DNA of 33,816 nucleotides from contig JANBPT010000487.1 of the NCBI GenBank assembly GCA_027575765.1, forward strand, positions 1 through 33,816. Reading direction: 5' to 3'. The notes below the pieces were generated by a model. It was given only the letters and a program-made list of their open reading frames with translations, ran no database searches and had not been told where the DNA came from. Within the stretch, counting starts at the first letter, position 1. Each line of letters begins with the position of its first letter. This DNA is from Tieghemiomyces parasiticus. Taxonomy: Eukaryota > Kickxellomycota > Dimargaritomycetes > Dimargaritales > Dimargaritaceae. Below are positions 1 through 9,534 of the stretch, piece by piece. Position numbers and translations under genes: made by a program.

Positions 1-608
1 CCCCATCGATCGGCCAGAATGGCGTGGTTCTCTTTCATCACCGCCGTACCCGTTCCCACCGTAATCAAACTAGTAGCTACTGCCCCCAATCAAATCATGT
101 AATGCAAGGCGTGGTAAAGGGCCGCATTGGGGGGGGGAATCGGTTGATGTAGGGAAAGGGAGGGCAGAAGGTGGTGATGCTCGGCGGGCGATAACTGACG
201 CACAGCCATCGAACATCGTTGCTTTCTCCAACACATTCCGTAACATTCCTGCCCCCAGACGCGGCCTGGCAATCCGATGCGGGAAGAGGATGACGGGAGG
301 GGGGTAGAGTATGGGGACGGTCGACTGAGACCGAACGATTTAACCAACCCTATGCCTCCCCCACAATGAGGTGACGAGGGCAGCGAGGGGATAGTTACTG
401 GCCCCGGCATGCCACTACTGCCGATGGGTCACCAGTCCCTATCGGTCCTCACCGCATCCCATTGGTGCAATCAATCGGTAAGAAAAGGATACCCTGGCAC
501 AATAGCCAGAGCCAGATACGTTGACCAGAAGACGATGTAACCGGAAACGGGCCCTCAAGCGGCACGGTGCATGCTCAATGGCATCAGGAGCCGGGTCTTA
601 CCTGACAT
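1..608 (-). CDS. Possible 5' end of a gene running off the left edge
   Basis: This is a tentative two-exon start. On the minus strand an ATG at 608 with A at -3 is followed by TCA G and then a GTAAGA donor (596-601), giving a 7-nt first exon that ends in phase 1. A CAG acceptor at 80-82 (or TAG at 77-79) would join it to an open frame that runs to the window edge. The peptide would start MSVATSLITVGTGTAV, continue for about a dozen residues, and has no stop. Upstream of the ATG the minus strand is strongly pyrimidine-rich, like the leaders of other genes here. I do not recognise the protein. Weak points are that the visible coding part is only about 29 residues, the inferred intron is over 500 bp, and a second frame is also open at the edge. 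Confidence 0.3.
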
Positions 609-2150
609 GATGCGTGAAACAATGGGGCCGAAGTCGTGATGCGGAGTAAGGTATTGTTCGGTACGGGACTCTAGCTCGTATCCTGCAGCATACGGGGATG
701 GACGAGAATGGGAACAGTGATATATTCCTGGGGGAGTTTGTGGTAGTGAACGGGTGTGCAGGCAGTAATGGTTGAGTGCAGCCGAGTCGATGCGTGTACG
801 ATGGTAAATGAAAAGGGTGCCAGTCGAGGGGGGGGGGAGCAACTGTATTTGAAGAAAATCTATCAGATGGAGAGAGAGAATTATCCAGTGAGCGACGAGG
901 CTAGGGTTGAACGGTGGCGACGTTATAGGTAAGAGGGAGTGGCAAAAGTGGCCCGTTAATCGAGGCATGAAATGTTCATTTATATGCGTGGACCGGGAGG
1001 GAGCTAGATACAACGACAATCCTGGCGGTCTAAAGCGGGGAGGGGAGGGGGGCCGGCAGGAAAGATTGAGTACCTTGGTGTGGCCGTGCTGAAATCGAGA
1101 ATGGGGAGAAGAAGAGGTGGCGTGTGGTAGAAAAAAACAAGGGCAGTGCCGCGAAACAGTTCAACCCCTTACAGGGGCGAGGCGGAACGTCTCAGGAAGA
1201 CAGTGGGTGATGGGAGGGGGTATGAAGGTTGTTTTCACCTCAAGGTTATATTTTGTAGGACAACAAGCAGGTTTAGGCGAGAAGAGGGGCAGGGATATTT
1301 AGACCCAGGGGGGTGAGGTGGAATGGGATGAATAGGTTAGGACTCGACGCAGTAGGCTGGTGGTAGGCTAGACGGGTAGAGGGAGGGACACAGAAGATAA
1401 TAGCTACGCAAGATAAGTAGAAGCAAACGCGACTGAGTTATCAAAATTACGTTGGGCTGGACTCTAGAAGGGGGGCCACGGATCGTTTTATACCTGGTGA
1501 TGTTTGAAGCGAAATGGGTAGCGCCGATGGAAGCCTGCGAAAGAGATAGCAGGGAGGGGGAGGGGAGGGCGGAGTGAAGGATCTACATACGGGGTAAGTC
1601 TGCAGGACAAGGGTTGGAATGCATATAGCATAGCGGAAGGCGACCCGATGAAGAAAGAGCGCAACCTCAAGCAGCATACAGCCCTATGGAACCCTAACTT
1701 TGGGCCCACACGCACGATGGAGATGAAGAGACGGAAGGCCTAGTGGGCAGTCAATGATGGGCCCGAGTACATGCACACGCATGCGCATCGACAAGAAGTG
1801 CCTATCAGTAATCCAATACAAAATGAATTTACGGGGACGGCGAGGGAGAGGCCGTTGAGGATGGCGGGTGGGGGGGCTAGTTGGATGGACAGCCCAGTAG
1901 CTTTAAAAGGCAGGTATGGCGGACGTGCCGGCATACAGGCGCGGCGGTAGGCCGGGAGGGCCGAGTAACAAGGATCGTTTGCCGCCACTTCCCCCATTCC
2001 GGAAACACTAGCCGAGCAACCAGGAGGACCCGCTGACGGTGGTGGGGGGCTGATGGTGTGGGGGAGGAGGCGGGCGGCCTTCGCGCCTTCCATCTCTCGC
2101 CTCGCCTTCTCCCCTCGCCCCCCCCCACCTTCGTTTTGCCACAGTTTACG
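609..2150 (-). promoter_or_regulatory. Polypurine/polypyrimidine intergenic tract, possible leader of the left-edge gene
   Basis: The plus strand is purine-rich with many G-runs and GGGAGG-like stretches, so the minus strand is pyrimidine-rich. In fungi such CT-rich strands often precede the start codon. This would fit a promoter or leader for the minus-strand ATG at 608. Short open frames are present, the longest being 154 codons at 555-1019 (-). Their composition is a by-product of the tract and they look non-coding. I see no RNA gene. Confidence 0.3.
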
Positions 2151-2271
2151 TAGCAGTCACGAAACATAGCCAGCCAATCAAACCAAGCTTAACACCGCGG
2201 AGCCTCACTCACCCACTCGCGCCCCTCCTCATATTCCCACAACCGACTTAACCGCCGCTGCCTGGGCTCCT

Positions 2272-2466
2272 ATGTGTGTCTCCATCACGCAGGCCATCAT
2301 GAACACGCCAGCCGATATCCATGTATTGCACCTCGTTGACCATGATCAATATGGCTTAGACTGCTTCCCCAATCCGAACCTCGCTCCTGTCCACCTACCA
2401 GATTACACATCAGGTTATTCGGCCACTCCTGCCAGCCCAGACAACGCACGGGTGACGAAGGGTTAG
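2272..2466 (+). CDS. Small ORF of unknown nature, possible first exon
   Basis: A 64-codon open frame starts at an ATG at 2272, with another in-frame ATG at 2299. The plus strand upstream (about 2090-2270) turns pyrimidine-rich, as it does before known starts in this window. The peptide has a balanced, protein-like composition (Asp, His, Tyr, Pro), unlike the low-complexity frames to its left. I recognise no domain and find no convincing downstream exon, so it may be spurious. Confidence 0.15.
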   Translation: MCVSITQAIMNTPADIHVLHLVDHDQYGLDCFPNPNLAPVHLPDYTSGYSATPASPDNARVTKG

Positions 2467-3443
2467 GATAGGAGGGAGGGTGGGAAATCCCTCAGCCCGT
2501 TGCGGTAGGAAATGATAGGGGAGGTTGAACACCTTTCGTTCCCGCCACTTTACCCAACCCGGGATATATATATATAAATATACGATAATCGGGTGATACC
2601 TTCGAAGCGTTCCATTTGGTTCCTTTGCCCCACGTCGAACCCCGCCGCATTTTATACCTTTCCGCGCGCCTCGCCACGTGGGGAGTTCCCACAGACGGTT
2701 CTGCAGAGGTGGTTCGACCGTCGCTCAAAAAAGAATCCCCTCCCCCCCCCAGGAATGAAACCCCCTGTTGACTTTTCGCGTGATAATCGCTCTATAGCAC
2801 GGCCCCTTATTATTACTCCGCTCTGCCCGTCAAAGTGTCCTGGGGGGCCTTGATCGTTAACCAGCATGAGAAGTATCTCCTATCCGGCCGCCGGAATGTT
2901 ATTCTCAGCCAGTGATTCCAGCTGGCCTTGTTAATGGTAGCACTGTAGAGTACTCTCAACCCCGGGCCTGCATGGTAACTACTAAATTTACCAGTCTCTG
3001 AACTCCTCTTCCGTGGATGGGCGGCGGGGGGGGGAGTGAGGGAAGGGTGCTGAAAACCTGGCTTGGTGGTATAGCTGGTTGCCTCCCCCCCTATAACCAA
3101 CTTCAGGTTAATCGAGCCTCTGTTCACTCAGCGTTATATCTGGCTAGCACTTCGTACAAAGCGGTAATGCAAATAGACCACCCAATGTACACCGCATACC
3201 TCACATTACAACCCCTCTATTCCTCTCTCCCGTATTGGTCATGCAGATAATAAAGGTCTCTCTGGGTCAACAGTCCAACTATGCCACTAAAGCTTTTGGT
3301 CAGGTGCTGTCATCTCTTCCCAACCTTTAAGAGTAACACCGTGGGGTTAATTTACCCGCATCGGGGACACAAGCAAATGTTGCAGCTATACAGGGCACAG
3401 TTACATGTATTGAGGAACCAAGGCGTACCAAATGTGATAGCGT

Positions 3444-3480
<37 letters not shown>

Positions 3481-4092
3481 TGAGTGGTGAAGTACAGTAG
3501 GTGCAGAGAGTAAAAGGGAAAGCGTTGGTACGGTATGGTTAGCAAGTACAGAAGGCATCGGATAAGATAATAGGGCCCAGAAAGGAGGGGGGGTTATGTC
3601 TATAGAAACGCGTCAGTAAAGAGGTAGAGCACAGATAAAAGCAGCCTGGTTGGCGGACTTTAGCGAGCCGATACGGCACGGTGGCCTGGATCCAAAACTA
3701 GAGGTTTTCGGGCCGCTCCCTAGCCGCGATAATCATTGGTTGGGGAGAGGGGGGGAATTTAAGCCAAGGCTGCAGGGTTCAAAAGGTAAATCCAGGTAGT
3801 ACTTATTCGGATCGTTCGGTTACCCGAATGGCCGAACGCTGGCTTCTCCCGCATCGTACGAGGGCTAAATTAAACCCCTCCTCCTCCTCTTACCCTACCC
3901 TTAACCCGAGTCAATAACGCACACACGCATGACCAAAGCAAGGGTATGCCACGAGGGAGGGGGGAGAGGGCTGCAAAAAAAAAAAAACTCTCCCAATTCA
4001 TTTTTAGCAAGAAACCATGGTCGCCATGGGGCGAACCAAACGCACTTCCCCGCCGCCCCTCCAAAATGACCAGGATAACCCACGACCAGGTC
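2467..4092. other. Intergenic, no gene seen
   Basis: All six frames hold only short open stretches without recognisable motifs. Simple sequence is present: a TA-rich run near 2566-2582, a (GA)n microsatellite at 3445-3477 and a 13-base A-run at 3975-3987. The last part probably holds the 3' untranslated region of the minus-strand gene ending at 4093. Confidence 0.5.
3445..3477. repeat. (GA)16 microsatellite
   Basis: Thirty-three bases of uninterrupted GA dinucleotide lie in non-coding sequence. Two overlapping minus-strand open frames cross it as Ser-Leu repeats and are artefacts of the repeat. Confidence 0.95.
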
Positions 4093-6012
4093 TCATGACC
4101 GACCCTCATCCCCGTCACCAGACGTCTCGGAATCGCTCGCCACCATCACGGCCACGGCGTCAAACAGCTCTGATGGTTGTCGTTGTGGTTGTTGCCGAGC
4201 GGCTGGCGGAGGATAAGCTGGTGGGGTAGGTTCGAACCGGGGGTTCGGCGTGAGGGCGTCAGCGATATGCAGCTGGGCCTGGGCGTAACAGTCGTCAGCG
4301 GTCAGTTGTGAACCGGCCACGTCGGGGTGCGGGTCCCGTTCGGTGTACGCCGGTGGGGAGGCGAGGGGCATGGCAAAGTCGACTTGTGCCGCGGGGCTGG
4401 CGAGGGCCGCCAGCGTCACGGGGATCGTGTTGGCAGTGGCGTGAGTAGAGCGGTGCGGGGAAGGTACGGTTGCTGGTGAAGCCGGCGAGGAGGGTACGGG
4501 ATCTCCTCCGCCACTCATGTCCGAGGTCGGACGGAACCGGGGGACACTGACTACAAAACTGGCCATGTTGTTTCCCTTGATGGTGATGGACGTATTGGGT
4601 GGCAGAGTCTGCGATTTGGGCAAGGTGCGGGAGGTGAGGGCGGCGGTAGGTGACGAAGGTGACGTCCCGACGTGGTCTTCATCGTTGTCGCCGGCTTGCA
4701 AGTACCCAATCGACTGGCCGTACTCGGTAGCCAGCGGGCTGAGCGACGGCCGTGGGTAGTTGTTGCCAAAGCTGGGGTTCTCCGGTAGCTCGTGCTGCGA
4801 ATGGTTACGGTGGATAGTCGGGGTGCGCTGCACCTGGTGGTGTTGGGCGAAGGCGTGGGCCTCGCGTTCAATCAAGCTCTGGTAGTGGTGATTGTAGTAG
4901 GGAGTAGTGGCTGACGCGGATGACGAAGGGCCGGCCGCCGCCGCCGCCGCGGACGAGCCCCCAGCACCATTCGCCTCGGACCCGTGACGGTTCGACTCCA
5001 CCAGGAACGTGCCCTGATCTTGGCCGTACATTGGGGGCGGCACGATGGTCCCTTCGAGCGGAGCCAGGCCCCACCGCTTAACGTTGGCCTCGATAAACAC
5101 GAACCCTCGCTGGCCGAAATTGGTGCTCAACACGCAGTATCCGTCAGCGGATACCACGGGGAACAGGTCGTAGAGCAGCCCGGAGGTGACGGACCGGTAC
5201 CGCCGGCCGTTACGCGTAAAGAAGACCGTGCCCGACCGGGGCTGGTAGCCGATACCGATTATGTCGCCTTCGAAGCAAGGTTCGCCGAGGTTGATGCCGC
5301 GGAACGGGTTGTTGTGAAACACCCGGCCGCTCTCCGAATGGTACCCGACCGAGTACTTGTTCCAGCCGGCCAGGCGCCAGGACGGGTAGGGTTTGGTGGC
5401 GAGGCCCACAGCCACGTTGGTTTCCTGGGGCTTCTCCTGGAGCTTGACTTCAAAGTAGTAGACGGGGTTTTGCTTGGGCAGCGGCAGGTTCGTCGGGACG
5501 CAATTCTCGCCGCCGTAAAAGATGAGCTCGGTCCGGTCGTCCATCTGGGGCATGCAGTTGGCATCCGGAGACACGTCAAACTGCCAGGCCGACACGCCCT
5601 TCTCCATGATCATTTGCTTCTGCTCGGCGGTCAGGGCGGTCGCCACGCTACCGTACGGGTGGGCGGCTTCGAAGGCCCGGCCCAGTTCGTAACTCTGGCG
5701 GAAGGCGTCGTTCTGAAACAACGACTGGCGCAGCTCGTCTGGGATGTAAAACTCGTCGTCGTCTCCATCGTCGCCAAAATAGCCCCCATAGGCGTACGAG
5801 TCGTCAAGGAAATTGCGGCAAGCGCGCCGGACCGTCGTCGGGCAGCAGATACAGTGGCAACAGCAGCCCAGGTACGTCACCCACCGTGGGAGGCGCGGTA
5901 GGAACACGGCAAAGAGGATGGCGGCCAGAAAGAAGAGACCCGAGGCCACAGCCACGACGATAACCACCGCCTCGCTTACGTCCGGATTGTCGTCGCCCGG
6001 GGGGAACGGCAT
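4093..6012 (-). CDS. SSH4: Ssh4/Ear1-like SPRY-domain adaptor for the Rsp5 ubiquitin ligase
   Basis: The protein is 639 aa in a single exon. The first in-frame ATG is at 6012; upstream in-frame codons contain no ATG. A hydrophobic segment at about residues 14-38 is followed by a Cys cluster (GCCCHCICC), a likely palmitoylation site. A B30.2/SPRY domain spans about 145-320, with the VYYFEVKL, VGLATKPYPSWRLAGW, SVGYHS and DIIGIGYQPRSGTVFFTRNG motifs. The C-terminal half is Ser/Pro/Gln-rich and probably disordered. It carries two PPAY motifs, at residues 553-556 and 597-600, which are WW-domain ligands. In yeast, Ssh4 and Ear1 are endosomal/vacuolar membrane proteins that recruit Rsp5 through PPxY motifs to sort membrane cargo; the TM, SPRY, PPxY order here matches that plan. 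Upstream of the ATG the minus strand is pyrimidine-rich. The family call is firm; Ssh4 versus Ear1 is not resolved. Confidence 0.87.
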   Translation of the reverse strand: MPFPPGDDNPDVSEAVVIVVAVASGLFFLAAILFAVFLPRLPRWVTYLGCCCHCICCPTTVRRACRNFLDDSYAYGGYFGDDGDDDEFYIPDELRQSLFQNDAFRQSYELGRAFEAAHPYGSVATALTAEQKQMIMEKGVSAWQFDVSPDANCMPQMDDRTELIFYGGENCVPTNLPLPKQNPVYYFEVKLQEKPQETNVAVGLATKPYPSWRLAGWNKYSVGYHSESGRVFHNNPFRGINLGEPCFEGDIIGIGYQPRSGTVFFTRNGRRYRSVTSGLLYDLFPVVSADGYCVLSTNFGQRGFVFIEANVKRWGLAPLEGTIVPPPMYGQDQGTFLVESNRHGSEANGAGGSSAAAAAAGPSSSASATTPYYNHHYQSLIEREAHAFAQHHQVQRTPTIHRNHSQHELPENPSFGNNYPRPSLSPLATEYGQSIGYLQAGDNDEDHVGTSPSSPTAALTSRTLPKSQTLPPNTSITIKGNNMASFVVSVPRFRPTSDMSGGGDPVPSSPASPATVPSPHRSTHATANTIPVTLAALASPAAQVDFAMPLASPPAYTERDPHPDVAGSQLTADDCYAQAQLHIADALTPNPRFEPTPPAYPPPAARQQPQRQPSELFDAVAVMVASDSETSGDGDEGRS

Positions 6013-6600
6013 AACTGAGAGGACGGGGAGGGGGGCAGAAGAGAAGGTGGAGAGCAAAGCCGCGGTGGTGGAGTGGTTTTGGGGTGCAGGCGAAGTGAAA
6101 CGGTAGGCGGGCAAAGGGGCGGGGGCGGAATGCAGGGAGGAAAGGGGGAGCGAAAGGGCGTTGAATGGGGCAAGAGAAGGAGAGAGAGGGAGAGGAGTCA
6201 CAAGGGCAGCTATTCGGGAGCCGGAGTGCGGAGGATTGAGAGAATGCAGAACAAATGGGGGAGAGCGGGAGAAACTAGGCCGTGGTAAATGCGACGGTAT
6301 GGGCCGGGAATCCTGTTATGTGGAGGTGGGTGGGCGGGGACAGCGGCGCGGGTACCAAGAAGAGGCAACAGCGCCAAGGGTAATGGCGGGGGGGGGGGGA
6401 ACTGCGGTAGGCGACGGAAAGGCGGGGGTGTAGGGGTGCCCGGAAGGCAGCTGCGAGTGGAAGGGAAAGAAGTGGGTATTATCTACCGATAAATACGAGG
6501 GAGGCGCGGACGCAGTAGAAAAATATTTGTGTGTTACAAAGCAGGCAAACGGGAGGGAGCGGGGAGATATATAGGGGAGAGAATAAAGGACCGAGCAGCT
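6013..6600 (-). promoter_or_regulatory. Pyrimidine-rich leader/promoter of the SSH4-like gene
   Basis: Immediately upstream of the ATG the minus strand is CT-rich for several hundred bases (the plus strand reads GA/GG-rich). The same asymmetry precedes the phosphatase gene at 29987. This is typical of fungal leaders. No clear TATA box sits at a fixed distance. Confidence 0.4.
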
Positions 6601-8090
6601 GGAACTAGGTCACAAGTCTGGTCGACGTCGAAAATCGGAAACGGGGCAAGGTGGTGACGGCGACCGGGCTGCCGGGGGCCAGAAGGACAGCGTCTGTGGG
6701 CCAGCCACGGTGGCGCGCAAGAAAAACCGTCACTCGGCGGAGAGCAAAATGGCTTGAGCACGGTTGGCGAGCAAAGGGGGAGAGCAGGTAAGCAAGGCGA
6801 AAACCCCCAATCCAGCCGGCCAGGTGTGAAAATGGCAGGCGGGCGTGTGGGTGTGGGACGGCTAGATGCACTCGGCCGTGTGGCCAGCTGTGTCGGCGTG
6901 GGCACGGAAAGGCTGTGCAGTGAGACGCCTAGAGGGGGCGGAGACAGCGAAGGTCCAAGTTTTTCCGACCCGTTGGAGGGGGGCGTATGCTGTGGTGGGT
7001 TAAGCGAGCTGTATGTCCACCCGGGGCCGGAAGTGGAAGACGGAGGGCAAGTGACGGGCCAAACGGTCAAGAAGCGTGCGGAAGTCAACGCAGTGCGGTC
7101 GGTTCGATCGGCGTCCTCGGGAATGAGCCGCCCAAGGCGATTGTGCGCGTCGGCTATTCAAGGGCGTGGTTGGAACGCAGACGTGGAACGCCAGCGCGGA
7201 GTAGGGGGGGCGGGGGCAATGCGATACCAGGGCTCCGTAACCAGCTCGGGGGCAGGCACGCGGTACGGTTGGAAAAACTAAATGGCAAGGGCGAGGCGGT
7301 AGGGAGAGAAAGAGCCGAGCAGCCGAGTGGCTCGAGGGCTAGCGGTAATGACCTGGTGCGAGCATATACCAAGGTGCTCCAGGCGAAAGGACAGGGCTGC
7401 CAACGGGCCCACCCCTAATGCAGTAAAAGTAAGGCGGCAGCCAAAGGCAGCGGGTATGCGGGAAGGAGGGAGACGCCGCCTCCCTTCCCCTTGCGCAGGA
7501 CATCCGCGGCAGCCCCGCCGCATGGCAGTCAGTCGCCGCGGCCTCCGCTTGCTCCAACGGTCACGGGAACACAGGCACAGTGGGCACTATTGATTGGCCG
7601 CAGAAGGCCGACGCGCGATGGTCACTGTATCTCCCGCACCCGTCAAAGCTAGCGGGCTGGGGCTGGCTGGCTTGGTGGATATCGTCCGGCGGTCGTCGCA
7701 GCGATCGAGCGGACCGAGCGTCCCATCCGGTACCGTCCCGAGGGCTGGTGCGGTGAAAGGGAGTCCTTATCACACTGCCCTTGGGACCCCCAGACGATAC
7801 GCGCCAATCCGTCGCTCAGGGCCCACTCCAGATCATCCGCTGCGGGAGCTGCCTACAGCCGATCGGTCGCCGGCGAGTGCGGTACGGGAATGGGGGGAAG
7901 GTGGCCCGTTCGAGGGGGTAGGTCGGCTTGTCATAGCCGCTTTCCAAGCCCGGCTACCTACGCCCCGTAGCCCTCGGTGCACACCCGTCCACCCACTCAT
8001 CACACAGCCACAGCTGCACTCTAGAGCTCGCTTCGCTTTTCTACTTGCAGCCCAAGTCTAACCATAGTGGACATGTAATCAAAGGGATCC
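6601..8090. other. GC-rich intergenic sequence, no gene supported
   Basis: Several overlapping frames stay open for 100-180 codons on both strands, as expected from high GC content. None shows a recognisable domain. A 23-codon ORF from an ATG at 7522 encodes an Arg-rich peptide (MAVSRRGLRLLQRSREHRHS...), superficially like the leader exons of the SANT genes downstream, but no SANT-coding sequence follows it. Confidence 0.4.
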
Positions 8091-8094
8091 GATT

Positions 8095-8919
8095 TTCCTC
8101 GTCGTCGTGCCTTATTCATGACCCACTGCTGCGCAACTGGCCCATGCCTGCCACACTTCCCTTAGTACCATGCGCAGGGACCTGGGGCTGTGTAGCTACC
8201 TCAGCCGCTGGGTCCCCCTACACCCTTACTAATGACAAGTACCACCAGTGGGTACATTTTGCCATCGAGTTCCTGGAGGAGTTCGATGGGGTCAGTGTCT
8301 ATACCTGCTGGACTCCATCGTCACAGGTGATGAGACTTAGGTGTACCTTTACGATCCCCCCTGCTGGCTCAGGTCGCGGGAGGTGGTGTCCTAAAGGTGG
8401 CCCTGTCCCAACTGAGACTTGCCAAGGCCATACCACACCCAAGGTGATGCTGACTATTTACTTCACCAGGCGTGGCCTATTGCACCTGAGCGGCAAGCCC
8501 CCCTGGCCTCAAGGTCTCCGCCGAGCTATATTTAGGGTACAGATTGAAGCTCATAGTCCAGGCCTAGGTGGAGGCACATGGAAGCCCGGTCTGTCATTTT
8601 CCTGTGGCTTCACCACGATAATGTACCACCACATTGTGTTGGAGCTACCCAGACCTACATTTCCACCTCTAAACTCTAACTTCTTTTGGCCCTTTCCAAC
8701 CATCCTGCTGACTTGGCCCCCTTGTGACTTCTGGCTGTTCAGGCATATCAAACAGCGGCCGAGGGGTAAAAAGTTCAGTGCGCTGGAGGCGAATTGTGGA
8801 CGCCTGGCAATCGGAGCTAGCCAGGCTCCAGCTACATGACCTCAGAATCCGTTATGATAACTGAATAGAAAGGGCTCATCAAGTGGTACAGAGTGGTGGT
8901 AATTATTACTAATAAACGC
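8095..8919 (+). pseudogene. Degenerate mariner-type (DD34D-like) transposase
   Basis: Fragments of a mariner/Tc1 transposase appear in order but in shifting frames. They are an HTH-like piece (STMRRDLGL, near 8170), IVTGDET with the first catalytic Asp at 8329-8331, KGGPVPTETCQGHTTPKVML near 8390-8455, HHDNVPPH with the second Asp at 8617-8619, and PPCDFWLF with the third Asp at 8726-8728. These are followed by IKQRPRGKKFS and a C-terminal tail, LRIRYDN*IERAHQVV..GGNYY, ending at TAA 8914-8916. D2 and D3 are 109 nt apart, close to the 105 expected for DD34D plus a frameshift. Two Trp positions appear as stops, TAG at 8338 and TGA at 8862. A 264-codon open frame across the region is a chance mix of the original frames. 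The element cannot encode a working enzyme. No terminal inverted repeats or TA duplications were found by eye, so the limits are approximate. Confidence 0.8.
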
Positions 8920-9534
8920 CACTAAGGTTTGAATGTCCCAAAATATACTACACCATCTATACATCATGGTAAGTTTGGGAAGTGGATATCGTGGCTTCAG
9001 AAGTTGGTACAATGGAGGGATAGAAATGAATGTTGTGAAGTGAGGGATGGTTGGTTCTAGAATGGGTTTTACCGTTCGATTCCTTTACTACGGTATCCCT
9101 AACTTTCATCTACAACGTCAATGTCTGAAACCTCACGCTCCGCCAAACCTGAAGTTTTTACTATTTCTCTATGATCATGTAACTAACGAGGTTAGCCGCT
9201 TTACATGGTAAACCCGTCCCCTTTCTGACGAGTTTGCTGCAAGCTAGCATGGCTGGATATCCTTTCACAAGTACAATTTAAGCCCCCCTCAGTTCATAGG
9301 CTGGCGCGTGCCGCACCTTTCAGTACTCCCAAGGCCATCTCCTACCGTGTGTCATATTGAGGAGGCCAGGGTGAAAAGAATGAGGTAGAGGCGGTTATTT
9401 GGCGCAGACCTGACATTGCTCATGATCACTAAACTATAGTTGTTCAGTTTCTCTCACCCATTCTCAAACTTGACTCTCCCACTGGTCATTTTACACGACT
9501 AGCTTTATCGTGCATACCAACGAGTAACTACGAC
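8920..9534. other. AT-richer intergenic sequence, no gene seen
   Basis: The base composition drops relative to the flanking genes and no open frame of note is present. It probably contains the 3' remnant of the mariner element and the promoter of the SANT/Myb gene that starts at 9535. Confidence 0.5.

Noticed and set aside
555..1019. 154-codon minus-strand open frame
   Set aside because: No recognisable domain, and its composition follows the pyrimidine-rich strand. It is more likely a leader or promoter region.
2593..2853. Homeodomain-like LQRWFDRRSKKN in a short plus-strand frame
   Set aside because: Only this short string resembles a recognition helix; the rest of the frame has no homeodomain features and no start or splice context.
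4984..5901. 305-codon plus-strand open frame
   Set aside because: It is antisense to the SPRY region of the SSH4-like gene, where high GC and codon bias keep the opposite strand open. It has no domain of its own.
6534..7418. Overlapping 140-185 codon frames on both strands
   Set aside because: They are rich in Pro/Ser/Arg/Gly as expected from GC-rich non-coding DNA, lack motifs, and contradict each other in strand and frame.
7522..7593. Arg-rich 23-codon ORF as a fourth SANT-family leader exon
   Set aside because: It ends in a stop with no donor site like those of the paralogues and no SANT-coding sequence follows before the mariner relic. It lacks the Gly-Arg/Gln-Pro at 10-12.
8045..8839. 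264-codon open frame taken as an intact gene
   Set aside because: It strings together mariner motifs from more than one original frame, and other motifs (TGDET, HHDN) lie in the other frames. It is a pseudogene, not a working protein.
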